DNA of 64,000 bases from Arthrobacter sp. M2012083 (GTDB taxonomy: Bacteria > Actinomycetota > Actinomycetes > Actinomycetales > Micrococcaceae), in the NCBI RefSeq assembly GCF_000281065.1, contig NZ_AKKK01000011.1, positions 1-64,000 on the forward strand, given 5' to 3'. The notes beneath the pieces are model-generated. The model was given only the letters and a program-made list of their open reading frames with translations. It was not told where the DNA came from and searched no databases. The first letter of the stretch is position 1. Every line of letters begins with the position of its first letter. Positions 16,429 to 25,963 of this stretch are shown piece by piece. The translations under genes and the position numbers were made by a program.

Positions 16429-17007
16429 ATGCGGTACCTACCCAGAACAGATGACTATGAAGAGTACCCTCTGGACCATGCTCATAGGCTCATAGAACCG
16501 GGCCCCACTGTTCTGATCTCCACTCAGCACTCCGGAACTGCGAACCTCATGACCAACGGTTTCAATATGCCCATCAGGCATTCTCCTGCGCTGCTCGGAA
16601 TCGTCCTGGGTCCTTGGGATCACAGCTATGAAGCGCTGCGGGCCACACGAGAATGCGTGGTTGCGATACCGTCAGTTTCATTGGCAGAAGCCGTCGTGGA
16701 TGCAGGCAATACCTCGGGATATGACACTGACAAATGGGCTGATCTGGGGTTCACCCCCATGGAACCTGCTGTGGTCTCGGCTCCGCTCATTCGCGAATGC
16801 TTCGCGAATCTGGAATGCGTTGTTGCCGATGACAGGCTCGTCGAGGACTACAACCTTTGGCTACTCGAGCCTGTGCGGATCTGGCATGCTCCTTCGTTGG
16901 AGGAATCAGGGGAGTTCCACCACCGAGGCAATGGCACATTTTCCACGAACGCCCGAACGGTGGACCTTCGCCACCGAATGACCAAGTGGCCAGGCCTCGC
17001 TGACTAA
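16429..17007 (+). CDS. Flavin reductase-like (FMN-binding split barrel) protein
   Basis: A 192-residue protein of the flavin-reductase-like FMN-binding split-barrel family: GPTVLISTQHSGTANLMTNGFNMPI, LLGIVLGPWDHSYEALRATRECVVAIPSVSLAEAVVDAG and LECVVADDRLVEDYNLWLLEPV. It may supply reduced flavin or act as a flavin-dependent reductase. It has its own GACGGAGAG ribosome site and sits between two terminators, so it is probably transcribed alone or by read-through from the SDR gene. A role with the LLM oxidoreductase at 30353 is possible but unsupported. Confidence 0.85.
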   Translation: MRYLPRTDDYEEYPLDHAHRLIEPGPTVLISTQHSGTANLMTNGFNMPIRHSPALLGIVLGPWDHSYEALRATRECVVAIPSVSLAEAVVDAGNTSGYDTDKWADLGFTPMEPAVVSAPLIRECFANLECVVADDRLVEDYNLWLLEPVRIWHAPSLEESGEFHHRGNGTFSTNARTVDLRHRMTKWPGLAD

Positions 17008-17031
17008 AACAACTGGGCACTCAAACACACG

Positions 17032-17076
17032 CCAACGGCAGTCAAGGCACAAATCCAGTGCCCTGACTGCCGTTGG
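17032..17076. terminator. Hairpin terminator after flavin reductase
   Basis: A 19-bp stem with one mismatch (CCAACGGCAGTCAAGGCAC) and a 7-base loop. It lies between the convergent flavin reductase and MmgE/PrpD genes and can serve both strands. Confidence 0.8.
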
Positions 17077-17182
17077 TTAAGCAAGCAGAGAACGGACCAA
17101 AGCACCGGATCCGGCCCCGGCACGCGACACCACCGGAAGAGCCACTGTCCCAGCAAATGGAAGCGTAAACCAGCAAAGTCCC

Positions 17183-18571
17183 TTAGCGACTGCCTATTGC
17201 TGCGGAAACGACATCGGTGACATCAACGGCAGAGTCCAGTTGGTCGATGCATTGGAGCAGAAGATCCAGTTCCTGCTGTGACAAGTCAGTTTCCGAGCGC
17301 ATCCGCTGCGCATTCGCGGCTACGTGGGGCAGTGACCACGACAGCAGGGAATCCGAGTCATCAATCGCATCGTCCAGAACAGAACCCTCATACAGGCGCA
17401 CTGTCGCGGATGCTGTTTTTCCAGGGCGGCCTTCTTCGGCAACCAAGTGCATCCTCCCCATCAAGTCAGCGACCTTCTGATCTTCGAAATTCGACAGGGA
17501 TTGCAGCTTGATGTCTCCGTGGACTAAACCAGTAGCGAATGCAAACCTGGCGTTCATGAGTGTCTGGGCAGTTGTATGGAATGGTCCGTCAGCAGCCATC
17601 CCCGGGTACTCGGCCTCCCGCTTGTTCATGCGGAGAGTAATCGACTCAACCGTTTCAGCGCGCAGGCCCTGGGACCGCAACTTCAGTGCCAGCAGCGCAG
17701 GGGCTTGGTTGAAGGCACACACCGGAAATGGTTTGAACGTAACCCCAAGAATGTTCCACGTGTCTCCAAGACCGAGCGCAAGGGTGTCGAGGTCTCCTCT
17801 GGCAAAACATTCCAGGAACCCGGCCGGTGCTTCGAAGGCTGTGTCGGACCCTGCGGCACCCTTGGCGGCCAAGCTGGCTGCGAGGTAGCCGTTCATGGCA
17901 GCTTTTGCAGGCTGAAAACGCCACTCGTCCGTGCCGGCACCGAATGATTCGGATGTGCCTCCGGAACCGGCCGCTGCAATGGACAACGCGGACGCCATCT
18001 GATCGCCGTTCAGACCCAGTATCCTTCCGACAGCTGCAGCGGCCGCTACAGGACCGAAAACTGCGGTAGCCCGGAAGGGCGGCGTCGTACGCTCTGTTAT
18101 CTGGGAAGAAAGCGCCGTTCCGACCTCGTAGCCTGCCAAGACGGCATTCATGAACGTTACTCCGTCGCACTTTGTCGACTCAGCGGCGGCCAGGGCAGCC
18201 GGCAAAACAGTCAATCCCGGATGAAAAGTGCCATGTGTGTCCTCCTGTGCCCTGGCGTGGAACAGCGCACCGTTGATGAACGCCGCCACCGGTGCTGGAT
18301 GGTACTTCCCGCTGACCAGTGAACGCGACCAGCGGGCCCGCGGTTCACTTTCCCCGGTTCCCCATGCATCCTCCGCCACCCTTCCAAACGGTGACGTCAG
18401 TCCGGCAGCCCCTACGACAGTGGCATGGATGATGCATCCGCGGACCCGTTCCCCCACGGAAACGGGCGCGTCACCGATACGTACACTGCAGGCAAAGCTT
18501 GCAAGCCGTTCAACGATGGTTGCCGTGATGGTCGGGGCCTCTTGCTGAAGCGACGTTGCTTCCTGCCACAT
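17183..18571 (-). CDS. MmgE/PrpD family protein
   Basis: A 462-residue member of the 2-methylcitrate dehydratase-like family; members dehydrate or isomerise C5-C7 tricarboxylic and related acids. It shows VRGCIIHATVVGAAGLTSPFG, FHARAQEDTHGTFHPGLTVLPAALAAAE (the conserved HPG segment) and AGTDEWRFQPAKAAMNGYLAASLAAKG. ATG 18571 follows GAGGAG; eight further codons upstream are excluded. It is divergent from the MHS transporter operon across a 398-bp region with GTCCGTAC sites. A MmgE/PrpD gene also accompanies ict-ich-ccl in Pseudomonas, which links it weakly to the module at 9-13 kb. Confidence 0.85.
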   Translation of the reverse strand: MWQEATSLQQEAPTITATIVERLASFACSVRIGDAPVSVGERVRGCIIHATVVGAAGLTSPFGRVAEDAWGTGESEPRARWSRSLVSGKYHPAPVAAFINGALFHARAQEDTHGTFHPGLTVLPAALAAAESTKCDGVTFMNAVLAGYEVGTALSSQITERTTPPFRATAVFGPVAAAAAVGRILGLNGDQMASALSIAAAGSGGTSESFGAGTDEWRFQPAKAAMNGYLAASLAAKGAAGSDTAFEAPAGFLECFARGDLDTLALGLGDTWNILGVTFKPFPVCAFNQAPALLALKLRSQGLRAETVESITLRMNKREAEYPGMAADGPFHTTAQTLMNARFAFATGLVHGDIKLQSLSNFEDQKVADLMGRMHLVAEEGRPGKTASATVRLYEGSVLDDAIDDSDSLLSWSLPHVAANAQRMRSETDLSQQELDLLLQCIDQLDSAVDVTDVVSAAIGSR

Positions 18572-18655
18572 CTCAGAACTCCTCGGTTTGTGCATCTACT
18601 GCCACAGGGTGCAGGCACAGAGCCTGCAGCCCCTCAGCAAAGATGCCGTTAAATC

Positions 18656-18871
18656 GTCCGTACCATTGCTACAGTAGGCGCCGCCCAAAGTGTCGTCAAT
18701 AACTCAGCTCCAACAACTGCGGACTGCACTTATGCGTCTCGCCTGTCCCCAAATGGCCCGATAAAGATCCGCCCGGCGCGTGATGCCCGATCAACTCCTC
18801 AGCCTCTTGACGGCATCGAAAGATAGGGATAGATTCGTCCGTACCTTTTGTTATGCAGGTCACGTCCGGAC
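18656..18871. promoter_or_regulatory. Candidate HutC/GntR operators (GTCCGKAC) in divergent region
   Basis: GTCCGTAC occurs at 18656-18663 and 18837-18844, and GTCCGGAC at 18864-18871. All fit the GT-N4-AC form of GntR/HutC-family sites. The third copy is part of CGTCCGGACATA, which recurs exactly at 25963-25974 before the GntR/UTRA gene. The first two share TCGTCCGTACC. The region controls MmgE/PrpD leftward and the transporter operon rightward. GTCCGGAC also occurs inside coding sequence, for example at 1-8, so one copy alone means little. Confidence 0.5.
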
Positions 18872-18969
18872 ATAACATCACCCAGCCATCACGACTGGCT
18901 GCATTCCCGCTCTTGATGGGCGCCTCGACTCCCCCACGGGCGTACCACCAGTTCTCAAAGGAGAGAATC

Positions 18970-20355
18970 ATGAACGCAGAAACAACACCTCAAACGCAGG
19001 TTCCACCGGAACCTGCGAGCAGTTCATCAGCTTCGAATGAAGCACTCAATCCGCAGGTGTCGAAGCGCGTCGCCGTTGCCGCAGGGATTGGTCATTTTCT
19101 TGAATGGTTCGACTTCGCCGTTTACGGCTTTCTCGCCGTCACGATCGGGCAGCTGTTCTTCCCCTCCGACAACCCCACCGTGTCCCTGCTTTCATCGCTC
19201 TCGGTCTTTGGTGTGGCCTTCCTGTTCCGGCCCATGGGCGGTCTCATTATCGGCGCCTGGGGAGACAGGCTGGGGCGGAAGTCCGCGCTGTCACTGGCCA
19301 TCATCCTGATGGGCATCTGCACCCTCGGGATCGGTCTGCTGCCAACGTATGAAACCATCGGGATTGCCGCACCGATTCTGCTCGTCGTTCTCCGTTGCGC
19401 CCAAGGATTCTCGGCCGGCGGGGAATACGCCGGAGCAGCGACCTTCCTGATCGAATATGCTCCAAACGGGCGCCGGGGTCTGTGGAGCAGCGTGGTCTCG
19501 GCCGGCGCAGCCATCGGAGTCATGGGCGGCGGCGTGGTCACCTTGCTCCTGGCGAGCAGCCTCAGCAGTGAAGAAATGGCTGCGTGGGGGTGGCGGGTTC
19601 CGTTCATCGTGGCAGGCCCGCTTGCGGTACTCGGACTTTACCTACGCCTCAGGCTTGAAGACACGCCTGTGTTCCTGGAACTACAGCGCGCCCATGATGT
19701 CGATCACGCACCCCTTCGCTCGGCCAGCAAGAAGAGCCGCTCGGGTATCTTGCTGGTATTTACCTGCACCGCTGTCACCGGTCTGGGCTTTTACTACCTC
19801 GCGACTTTCGTCATTACCTTCCTGACCGTCAAGGTCGCAATGCCCCGGACCGCGGCCCTTGAACTGGCGATTCTGGGGCTCCTCGTCTACTCGGCCATGT
19901 GTCCCGTCGCAGGGATGCTGGGAGACAAGATTGGCCGAAGGAAGACCATGCTGATCGGCACTGTCGGTATCGCCGTCGTCACCATCCCATGCTTCATGAT
20001 CCTCGGCACGGGAAATTGGTGGCTGGGGCTGCTGGCTTTGGTAGTTTTCGCCGCCTTCGAAGCCCTCGTCAACGTCATGCTTGGCGTTCTCATGGTCGAA
20101 CTGTTCCCGGCCAGGCTGCGCGTAAGCGGCAGCTCCATCGGCTTCAACGTCGCACAGGCCCTGATAGGCGGCCCCGGACCGTTCATAGCTACAGCGATCG
20201 CATCAGCCTTTGCTTTTTCTGCCGCCCCCGCGTTCTACCTGGCCTTCATAGCGGTCATCTGCTTCTTCGTGCTGTTGCGCTATCTACCCGAAACGCGGGG
20301 CGTCTCATTGTCCTCCAACGGGACCCTGGCGGAACGTTCCCAAAACGCTGAGTAG
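18970..20355 (+). CDS. MFS transporter, MHS (metabolite:H+ symporter) family
   Basis: A 461-residue, 12-helix inner-membrane proton symporter. The MHS signature is evident: GIGHFLEWFDFAVYGFLA in helix 1, LFRPMGGLIIGAWGDRLGRKSAL after helix 2, and RCAQGFSAGGEYAGAATFLIEYAP in helix 4. MHS members import organic acids such as alpha-ketoglutarate, citrate, shikimate or dicarboxylates. ATG 18970 has AAGGAGAGAATC; the 39 codons upstream are excluded. It is first in the run leading to aldehyde dehydrogenase, CoA-transferase and thiolase, so it should import their substrate, probably a carboxylate. Confidence 0.9.
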   Translation: MNAETTPQTQVPPEPASSSSASNEALNPQVSKRVAVAAGIGHFLEWFDFAVYGFLAVTIGQLFFPSDNPTVSLLSSLSVFGVAFLFRPMGGLIIGAWGDRLGRKSALSLAIILMGICTLGIGLLPTYETIGIAAPILLVVLRCAQGFSAGGEYAGAATFLIEYAPNGRRGLWSSVVSAGAAIGVMGGGVVTLLLASSLSSEEMAAWGWRVPFIVAGPLAVLGLYLRLRLEDTPVFLELQRAHDVDHAPLRSASKKSRSGILLVFTCTAVTGLGFYYLATFVITFLTVKVAMPRTAALELAILGLLVYSAMCPVAGMLGDKIGRRKTMLIGTVGIAVVTIPCFMILGTGNWWLGLLALVVFAAFEALVNVMLGVLMVELFPARLRVSGSSIGFNVAQALIGGPGPFIATAIASAFAFSAAPAFYLAFIAVICFFVLLRYLPETRGVSLSSNGTLAERSQNAE

Positions 20356-20445
20356 TCCTGCCCCGAGGCAGTGAACCACATCCCACATGCGCACGCCGAA
20401 GTGCGTGGCAAGCGCATAGTCAACCAGAGAAAGAGACAAGAAACT

Positions 20446-21966
20446 ATGAGTTCGAACCAGGTGCTGGATTCCGCCCCAGATATGGCGACCCAGCTCGAAC
20501 ACCGAAGCATGTATATCGGCGGCGAGTGGGTCGAGGCGGAATCCGGCGAGACCTTTGAATCGATCAACCCCTATACCGGCAAAGCATGGGCAACAGTGCC
20601 GCTGGCAGGGCCCGCCGATGTACGCAAGGCCGTGGACGCGGCCCAGGCAGCACTGGAAGGACCCTGGGGGACGATGTCGGCCGCCCAGCGCGGTGGGCTC
20701 ATTCGCCGCCTGGCCGGGCTGATCGAAGCTGCAGCAGAATCCCTGGCTGTCATCGAAACCAGGGACAACGGCAAAGTTATTCGCGAAACGCGGAGCCAGA
20801 TGGCAGGCTTACCTGCCACCTATGAATATTTCGCGGGGGCAGCCGATAAGATTTCCGGACAAACCATCCCGGCTCCGCAAACCAACTTCTTCACCTACAC
20901 CCGCCGGGAACCGATCGGCGTCGTCGGGGCAATCCTGCCTTGGAACAGCCCCCTCTTTCTGCTGGCGAGCAAGCTTGCACCCGCACTCGCTGCCGGATGC
21001 ACCTTCATCGCTAAGCCTGCTGAACAAACACCCAACTCAACCCTTGAGTTTGCGCGGCTCGTCCACGAAGCAGGGTTCCCCGCAGGCGTGTTCAACGTAC
21101 TGACCGGAGCGGGCAAAACCGGAGCTGCGCTGACAGCCGACCCAGGGGTACACAAGATTACGTTCACGGGGTCGACCGCCACTGGGATCTCGGTCATGAA
21201 GAGCGCAGCGGAACACATCGCCGAAGTCACTTTGGAACTCGGCGGAAAGTCACCCAACATCATTTTCCCCGATGCTGACATCGACGCCGCCGTCAACGGC
21301 GCCATGGCCGGCATTTTCGCTGCCACCGGCCAAACCTGCATCGCCGGAAGCCGCCTCTTTGTACATACCTCTATTCACGATGACGTCGTCAAGCGTCTTG
21401 CCGCCCGGGCACCTCAAATCAAGATGGGTGATCCACTCGAAATGGCCACGGAGATGGGTCCCATCGCGTTCTCGGAACAACTGGAAAAGGTTCAGTACTA
21501 CGTCGACCTCGGTGTCGCAGAAGGCGCGACCGTCACGACTGGTGGACAGCGTCCAACCAGCGACGGACTAACCGATGGTTATTTCTTCCAGCCAACAATC
21601 CTTACCGGCGTCAACAACACGATGCGAGTGGCCCGGGAAGAGATCTTTGGTCCAGTCCTGGCCGTAATCCCCTTCGAAACCGAAGAGGAAGCGGTCCGTC
21701 TGGGCAATGACACCTCCTACGGGCTGGCAGCCGCCGTTTGGACCAAAGACGTCCAGCGCGCGCATCGGATTGCCCACCAGCTGAAGGCCGGGACGGTCTG
21801 GGTGAACTCGTACCGCGTCTTGGCGAACAACGTCCCCTACGGCGGCTTCGGCCAGAGCGGAATCGGCCGCGAAAACGGACTCGAAGGCATCGACGCGTAC
21901 CTGCAGACCAAGTCCGTGTGGGTAGAACTCACGGGCGAAAGCCGCGACCCGTTCAAACTCGGCTAG
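20446..21966 (+). CDS. Aldehyde dehydrogenase family protein
   Basis: A 506-residue NAD(P)-dependent aldehyde dehydrogenase. Catalytic residues are Glu264 in VTLELGGKSP and Cys298 in ATGQTCIAGSR. The cofactor segments are ILPWNSPL and FTGSTATG, and the C-terminal EIFGPVLAVIPF and PYGGFGQSGIGRE are present. Length is normal. The chosen ATG has only a weak AAGAGA site; Met13 (MATQLEH) is an alternative. It would oxidise the aldehyde made by the alcohol dehydrogenase next to it to an acid for CoA activation. Specific aldehyde unknown. Confidence 0.9.
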   Translation: MSSNQVLDSAPDMATQLEHRSMYIGGEWVEAESGETFESINPYTGKAWATVPLAGPADVRKAVDAAQAALEGPWGTMSAAQRGGLIRRLAGLIEAAAESLAVIETRDNGKVIRETRSQMAGLPATYEYFAGAADKISGQTIPAPQTNFFTYTRREPIGVVGAILPWNSPLFLLASKLAPALAAGCTFIAKPAEQTPNSTLEFARLVHEAGFPAGVFNVLTGAGKTGAALTADPGVHKITFTGSTATGISVMKSAAEHIAEVTLELGGKSPNIIFPDADIDAAVNGAMAGIFAATGQTCIAGSRLFVHTSIHDDVVKRLAARAPQIKMGDPLEMATEMGPIAFSEQLEKVQYYVDLGVAEGATVTTGGQRPTSDGLTDGYFFQPTILTGVNNTMRVAREEIFGPVLAVIPFETEEEAVRLGNDTSYGLAAAVWTKDVQRAHRIAHQLKAGTVWVNSYRVLANNVPYGGFGQSGIGRENGLEGIDAYLQTKSVWVELTGESRDPFKLG

Positions 21967-21982
21967 GACATTAGGAAGAATC

Positions 21983-23140
21983 ATGACAAACAGCATTCTC
22001 GACATCCCAAAAACAAGCCGCGCGGCCGTCCTGACACAGCACGGCAAAGATCTCGAAATCCGGGATGTCCCCATCCCCCGCGATCTCGAGCACGGCGCCC
22101 TGCTGGTCAGGATCGAAGCAGCTACCATCTGCGGCTCAGATCTGCATCTGTGGGACGGATCCCTCGCCGGCAGCCAAGGGGTCGATCTCCCGGTCATCCC
22201 AGGCCATGAAATGGTAGGACGCATCGTGGCCTTCGGGCCCGGTGCCGACACGGATACTTTCGGGGCACCCCTGGAGCTGGGGGACCGCATCTGCTTCACC
22301 CACGCCTCGTGCAACAACTGCGACCACTGCCGTCTGGACAACCAGCCCACGCTGTGCACCAACCGGCAGTACTACATGTTCACAAATTGCGAACGCCCGC
22401 CGTACCTGGTCGGCGGTTTTTCGGAATACTGCTACGTCTTCCCGAACTCGGGCCGGGTCCGTGTCCCCGATGAAGTACCAACCGCGTGGGCATCAGCAGC
22501 CAGCTGCGCGTTGCGTACCGTAGTTCATTCTTTTGAGCGCATCGGGAAGATGAACCCATGGGAGAACGTAGTCATCCAGGGCGCGGGACCGCTCGGGCTC
22601 TTCGCCACAGCCTTGGCCGATTATCTGGGCGCAGGGCGGATCATCACCATAGGCGCCCCGGAAAGCCGCCTGTCCATCGCCAAGCAATACGGAGCAACCG
22701 ACACCATTTCAATCGCTGACGCACCGAACCCGGAAGACCGCATCAACGCCGTAAGGGAGCTGCTTGGCGGGCGGGGAGCCGAAGTCGTTTTCGAGTTTTC
22801 CGGTGCACGGACAGCCTTCACCGAGGGCTTGGGGATGATCAAAGAAGGTGGCAGGTACATGGTTACCGGCCAAATCGACGGTCCCGGAAAGGAAGTTCCT
22901 GTCCGTCCTGGCTTCATCACACGCCAACAGTTGACCATCATGGGTACCTGGTCCGGACACATCGCCGAATACCGCAAGGCACTGGAGTTCATGAAGAACT
23001 CCAAGGGCAAATACGACTTCGGGGCTCTGGTTCCCACCTATTACGGACTGGACCAGGTCAACGACGCCATGTCACGGATGCGCTCACAGGAGGACATCAA
23101 GCCCCTCATCGTCCCCCACGGCACAGAGGCGCTGGCATGA
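21983..23140 (+). CDS. Zinc-dependent alcohol dehydrogenase (MDR family)
   Basis: A 385-residue medium-chain dehydrogenase. Catalytic zinc ligands are expected at Cys50 (ATICGSDLHLW) and His75-Glu76 (IPGHEMVGR). The structural zinc lobe has Cys110, 113, 116 and 125. The nucleotide site is VIQGAGPLGLFA. It has a better match to sorbitol/threonine-type MDRs than to class I ethanol dehydrogenase, but the substrate is not determined. It sits 16 bp after the aldehyde dehydrogenase and overlaps the CoA-transferase by ATGA, so it is within one operon. Confidence 0.9.
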   Translation: MTNSILDIPKTSRAAVLTQHGKDLEIRDVPIPRDLEHGALLVRIEAATICGSDLHLWDGSLAGSQGVDLPVIPGHEMVGRIVAFGPGADTDTFGAPLELGDRICFTHASCNNCDHCRLDNQPTLCTNRQYYMFTNCERPPYLVGGFSEYCYVFPNSGRVRVPDEVPTAWASAASCALRTVVHSFERIGKMNPWENVVIQGAGPLGLFATALADYLGAGRIITIGAPESRLSIAKQYGATDTISIADAPNPEDRINAVRELLGGRGAEVVFEFSGARTAFTEGLGMIKEGGRYMVTGQIDGPGKEVPVRPGFITRQQLTIMGTWSGHIAEYRKALEFMKNSKGKYDFGALVPTYYGLDQVNDAMSRMRSQEDIKPLIVPHGTEALA

Positions 23141-24363
23141 GACCGCTTGAAGGCCTCCGGGTCCTGGAACTCGGACAATATATCGCAGCTCCCTACTGCG
23201 CCATGCTGCTGGCGGACCTCGGCGCAGAGGTCATCAAGATCGAGAAGCCCGTCACAGGAGACCCTCGCCGTGCATACGACCCCTACATTGAAGCTGAAGG
23301 AGGGGGGCTCAGCGGCGGCTTCCTGAGCTACAACCGGAACAAAAAATCCGTGACACTCGACTTGTCGGAACCCGACGACCGGGCGGCATACGTGCGCCTG
23401 GTCCGAACTGCAGACATCATCATCGAAAACCTGCGACCGGGCGCTGTGGACAAGCTCGGGATCGGCTATGACACGCTTCGCGAGGAAAACCCGCGGCTGG
23501 TCTACGCCGCAATCAGCGGGTACGGGCGCCTTAAGAGCCGCCGAGGAGACTACGCCGACCGCCCGGCGTTCGATACCGCCATTCAAGCGATGGGTGGGAT
23601 GATGTCCGTGACAGGTGAACCCTCCGGACCCCCGCTGCCGACCGTCACCGGTTTCGCCGACATCTACACAGCCGTTTACGCCTCTGTAGGTATCCTCGCT
23701 GCAATTCAAGGGCGACACCGTACCGGCTCCGGCGCCTTCGTCGACCAGAGCATGTACGACACCGTTGCTTCGCTCTTGGAACGTGAGCTAATGCTCTGGG
23801 ACTTCACCAAGGAACCACGAAAGCGGGGCGTGGACAAATACGCCCCGTTAGGCTCACTGCAGGCCAAAGACGGCTTTATCGCCTTGATCCTGCCAACAGA
23901 AGAAATGTGGCGCCGGCTCTGTACTGCCCTGGATCGACCGGACCTCCTCAGTCATCCACTACTCCAAAGCGTTACGCAGCGGGCCGAGAACTTCGCCACC
24001 CTCATCCGCCCGGAAGCCGAAAAATGGACTGCAGTGCGTACGCGCCGTGAAATTGTCGAAGCCTTCGCAGCCGTCGGCCTTCCGGCGGGGGAAATCCAGA
24101 CAATCGACGAGCTCTATGACTGCCAACATCTGGCCGCCAGGAACATGTTCATCAGCATTGATGACCAGTTCGCCGGAAAACACCGAATGATCCGGACGCC
24201 AATCCTCATGGATGCATACGACGAACCCCGTCCTGACTCGGCACCAAAACTGGGCGGTAGCAACGCTGAGCTCCTTGAGGGTCAAGACAGCGAGGGATAC
24301 CCCAAGATCGAAACGCCTCCCCTGAGCGCAGCCCTCCTAGGAGCAAGCAATGACACAAATTGA
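23137..24363 (+). CDS. CaiB/BaiF CoA-transferase, second copy
   Basis: A 408-residue family III CoA-transferase. Seen: VLELGQYIAAPYCAMLLADLGAEVIKIEKP, the likely nucleophile Asp175 in GFADIYTAVYASVG, NLRPGAVDKLGIGY and AISGYG. It is only distantly like the copy at 9046. It overlaps the MDR gene by four bases and the DUF35 gene by 14 bases. With ALDH upstream and thiolase downstream, it probably activates the acid formed by ALDH to its CoA ester for cleavage. Confidence 0.88.
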   Translation: MRPLEGLRVLELGQYIAAPYCAMLLADLGAEVIKIEKPVTGDPRRAYDPYIEAEGGGLSGGFLSYNRNKKSVTLDLSEPDDRAAYVRLVRTADIIIENLRPGAVDKLGIGYDTLREENPRLVYAAISGYGRLKSRRGDYADRPAFDTAIQAMGGMMSVTGEPSGPPLPTVTGFADIYTAVYASVGILAAIQGRHRTGSGAFVDQSMYDTVASLLERELMLWDFTKEPRKRGVDKYAPLGSLQAKDGFIALILPTEEMWRRLCTALDRPDLLSHPLLQSVTQRAENFATLIRPEAEKWTAVRTRREIVEAFAAVGLPAGEIQTIDELYDCQHLAARNMFISIDDQFAGKHRMIRTPILMDAYDEPRPDSAPKLGGSNAELLEGQDSEGYPKIETPPLSAALLGASNDTN

Positions 24364-24745
24364 AAAGACCCCTTTGCGCGACGACGTCATAAGTCTGGAA
24401 GACGGGCTGCTGGGTATCGTCTGCACCGCCTGCCGGCGGCACTCCTTCCCACAGAGACTTCTCTGCCTACACTGCGGTTCGGACCAGGTGGAAAACGTAA
24501 GCCTGCCCGAGCAAGGCCGCGTCTGCAGTTGGACGGTTGTCCGTCAGGCACCCGAACATCTAAAAACCCCATACACGCTGGTCACGGTGGACTTCGAAGA
24601 TGGCAACAGAGTACTTGGGGCCGCTGAAGGCAACGTCAGAATCGGGTCTCCCGTGACCGTTGAGCTATACCCAAAAACCGTGGACGAATCAGGAAATTCC
24701 CAATGGTGGTACCGCTTCCGGGAAGTAGAGGAATTCAATGAGTGA
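24350..24745 (+). CDS. Zn-ribbon/OB-fold (DUF35) protein
   Basis: A 131-residue protein with an N-terminal rubredoxin-like zinc ribbon (CTACRRHSFPQRLLCLHCGS, four Cys) and a C-terminal OB-fold (GRVCSWTVVRQAPEHLKTPYTLVTVDFEDG). Such DUF35 proteins are partners of SCP2-type thiolases and HMG-CoA-synthase-like enzymes and are thought to bring the CoA substrate. It overlaps the CoA-transferase by 14 bp and the thiolase by 8 bp, which supports a complex with the thiolase product. It has no catalytic residues of its own that I can identify. Confidence 0.88.
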   Translation: MTQIEKTPLRDDVISLEDGLLGIVCTACRRHSFPQRLLCLHCGSDQVENVSLPEQGRVCSWTVVRQAPEHLKTPYTLVTVDFEDGNRVLGAAEGNVRIGSPVTVELYPKTVDESGNSQWWYRFREVEEFNE

Positions 24746-25883
24746 GACATTCATCGCCGGGGCAGGAATGGTCCGCTTCGGTAAATATCCGGCGGACATA
24801 ACCCTGGAAAACCTGGCCGTGCGAGCCGCCCGCGAAGCGATAGCCGATTCATCCGCCGCGCCTGCGGATATCGAAGCGGTTTACATGGGCCACGTCTTTG
24901 GCGGCCCTGTGGCTGGGCAGCGCGTAGCCGTCCAGCTAGGTCTCGGCGGGCTCCCGGTATCCAACCATGAGAATTACTGTGCCAGCGGAGCAACAGCAAT
25001 CCGTGAGGCCTGGATCGCCATAAAAGCCGGACTCTACGACATTGTCCTCGTCATCGGAGCCGAGAAAATGACTGACCGCGTCGCCGGAGGGGTCATGCCA
25101 GACCCCGCCGATCTCGATGCGATCAACGGCCTGGTCATGGCGGCAAACCATGGAATGAGCGCACGTCGGTACATGCACGACCACGGTGCCACCAGGGAGC
25201 AGATTGCCGCCGTAGCCGTAAAGAACCACGCGCACTCTGTGCACAACCCTTACGCTCAGTATCAGCGGCCAATAAGCCTCAATGAAGTGCTTGACGCCAG
25301 GATCATCGCGGAACCGCTGGGTCTTTTGGACTGTAGCCCAATCAGCGACGGAGCCGCCGCCGTCATTCTCTGCAGTAAAGCTGGCCTCGCAAAACTCAAG
25401 ATCGGTTCAGCTCCGCGTATAGCGGGGTGCGCCCTGGTCAGCGGCAAGGTCGTATCCTCGACATCCGGGCTCAACGATGAAGACGTCTCCCGCCGGGCGG
25501 CCGAACAGGCGTGGAACATTTCAGGCTACGGACCTAAGGATATCGATCTGGTTGAAATGCACGACTGCTTCACCATCGCAGAGATCGTAAGGCTGGAAGG
25601 CCTGGGACTCATCCCGGTGGGTGAAGGCGGAGTCTGGACGGAGAACGGCAACACCTCGCTTGGTGGAAAGCTGCCTGTCAACACCAGTGGGGGTCTGCTA
25701 AGCCGGGGGCACCCGGTGGGCGCCACCGGCGTAGCTCAGATATGCGAACTTACGTGGCAGCTGACTGATCGCGCCGGCGCGCGACAAGTCGAGGAAGCCC
25801 GCCTTGGCCTGGCCTACTGCAAAGGCGGGACAGTCAGCGGCACAGATGGAGGTTCGGTCACGGTACTCATGGTTGAAAGATAA
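24738..25883 (+). CDS. Thiolase family protein (SCP2-type acetyl-CoA acetyltransferase)
   Basis: A 381-residue thiolase of the SCP2/SCP-x group, which typically works with a DUF35 partner. The acyl-accepting Cys81 lies in NHENYCASGATAI. EMHDCFTIAEI and SRGHPVGATGVAQI supply the His and Gly loops of the active site. It would split a 3-ketoacyl-CoA to acetyl- or propionyl-CoA plus a shorter acyl-CoA, or run in reverse. No 3-hydroxyacyl-CoA dehydrogenase is in the operon, so the ketone must arise otherwise, perhaps from the MDR enzyme. A perfect terminator follows. Confidence 0.9.
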   Translation: MSETFIAGAGMVRFGKYPADITLENLAVRAAREAIADSSAAPADIEAVYMGHVFGGPVAGQRVAVQLGLGGLPVSNHENYCASGATAIREAWIAIKAGLYDIVLVIGAEKMTDRVAGGVMPDPADLDAINGLVMAANHGMSARRYMHDHGATREQIAAVAVKNHAHSVHNPYAQYQRPISLNEVLDARIIAEPLGLLDCSPISDGAAAVILCSKAGLAKLKIGSAPRIAGCALVSGKVVSSTSGLNDEDVSRRAAEQAWNISGYGPKDIDLVEMHDCFTIAEIVRLEGLGLIPVGEGGVWTENGNTSLGGKLPVNTSGGLLSRGHPVGATGVAQICELTWQLTDRAGARQVEEARLGLAYCKGGTVSGTDGGSVTVLMVER

Positions 25884-25890
25884 ACAGGCA

Positions 25891-25930
25891 GCCCTCTGGT
25901 TCCCCAGCTCTTACGAGGGAACCAGAGGGC
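25891..25930 (+). terminator. Hairpin terminator of the thiolase operon
   Basis: A 14-bp perfect stem (GCCCTCTGGTTCCC) with a 12-base loop starts eight bases after the thiolase stop. Confidence 0.82.
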
Positions 25931-25963
25931 CATTGAGTCAATCGTTCAGTGGACCGGAAATTC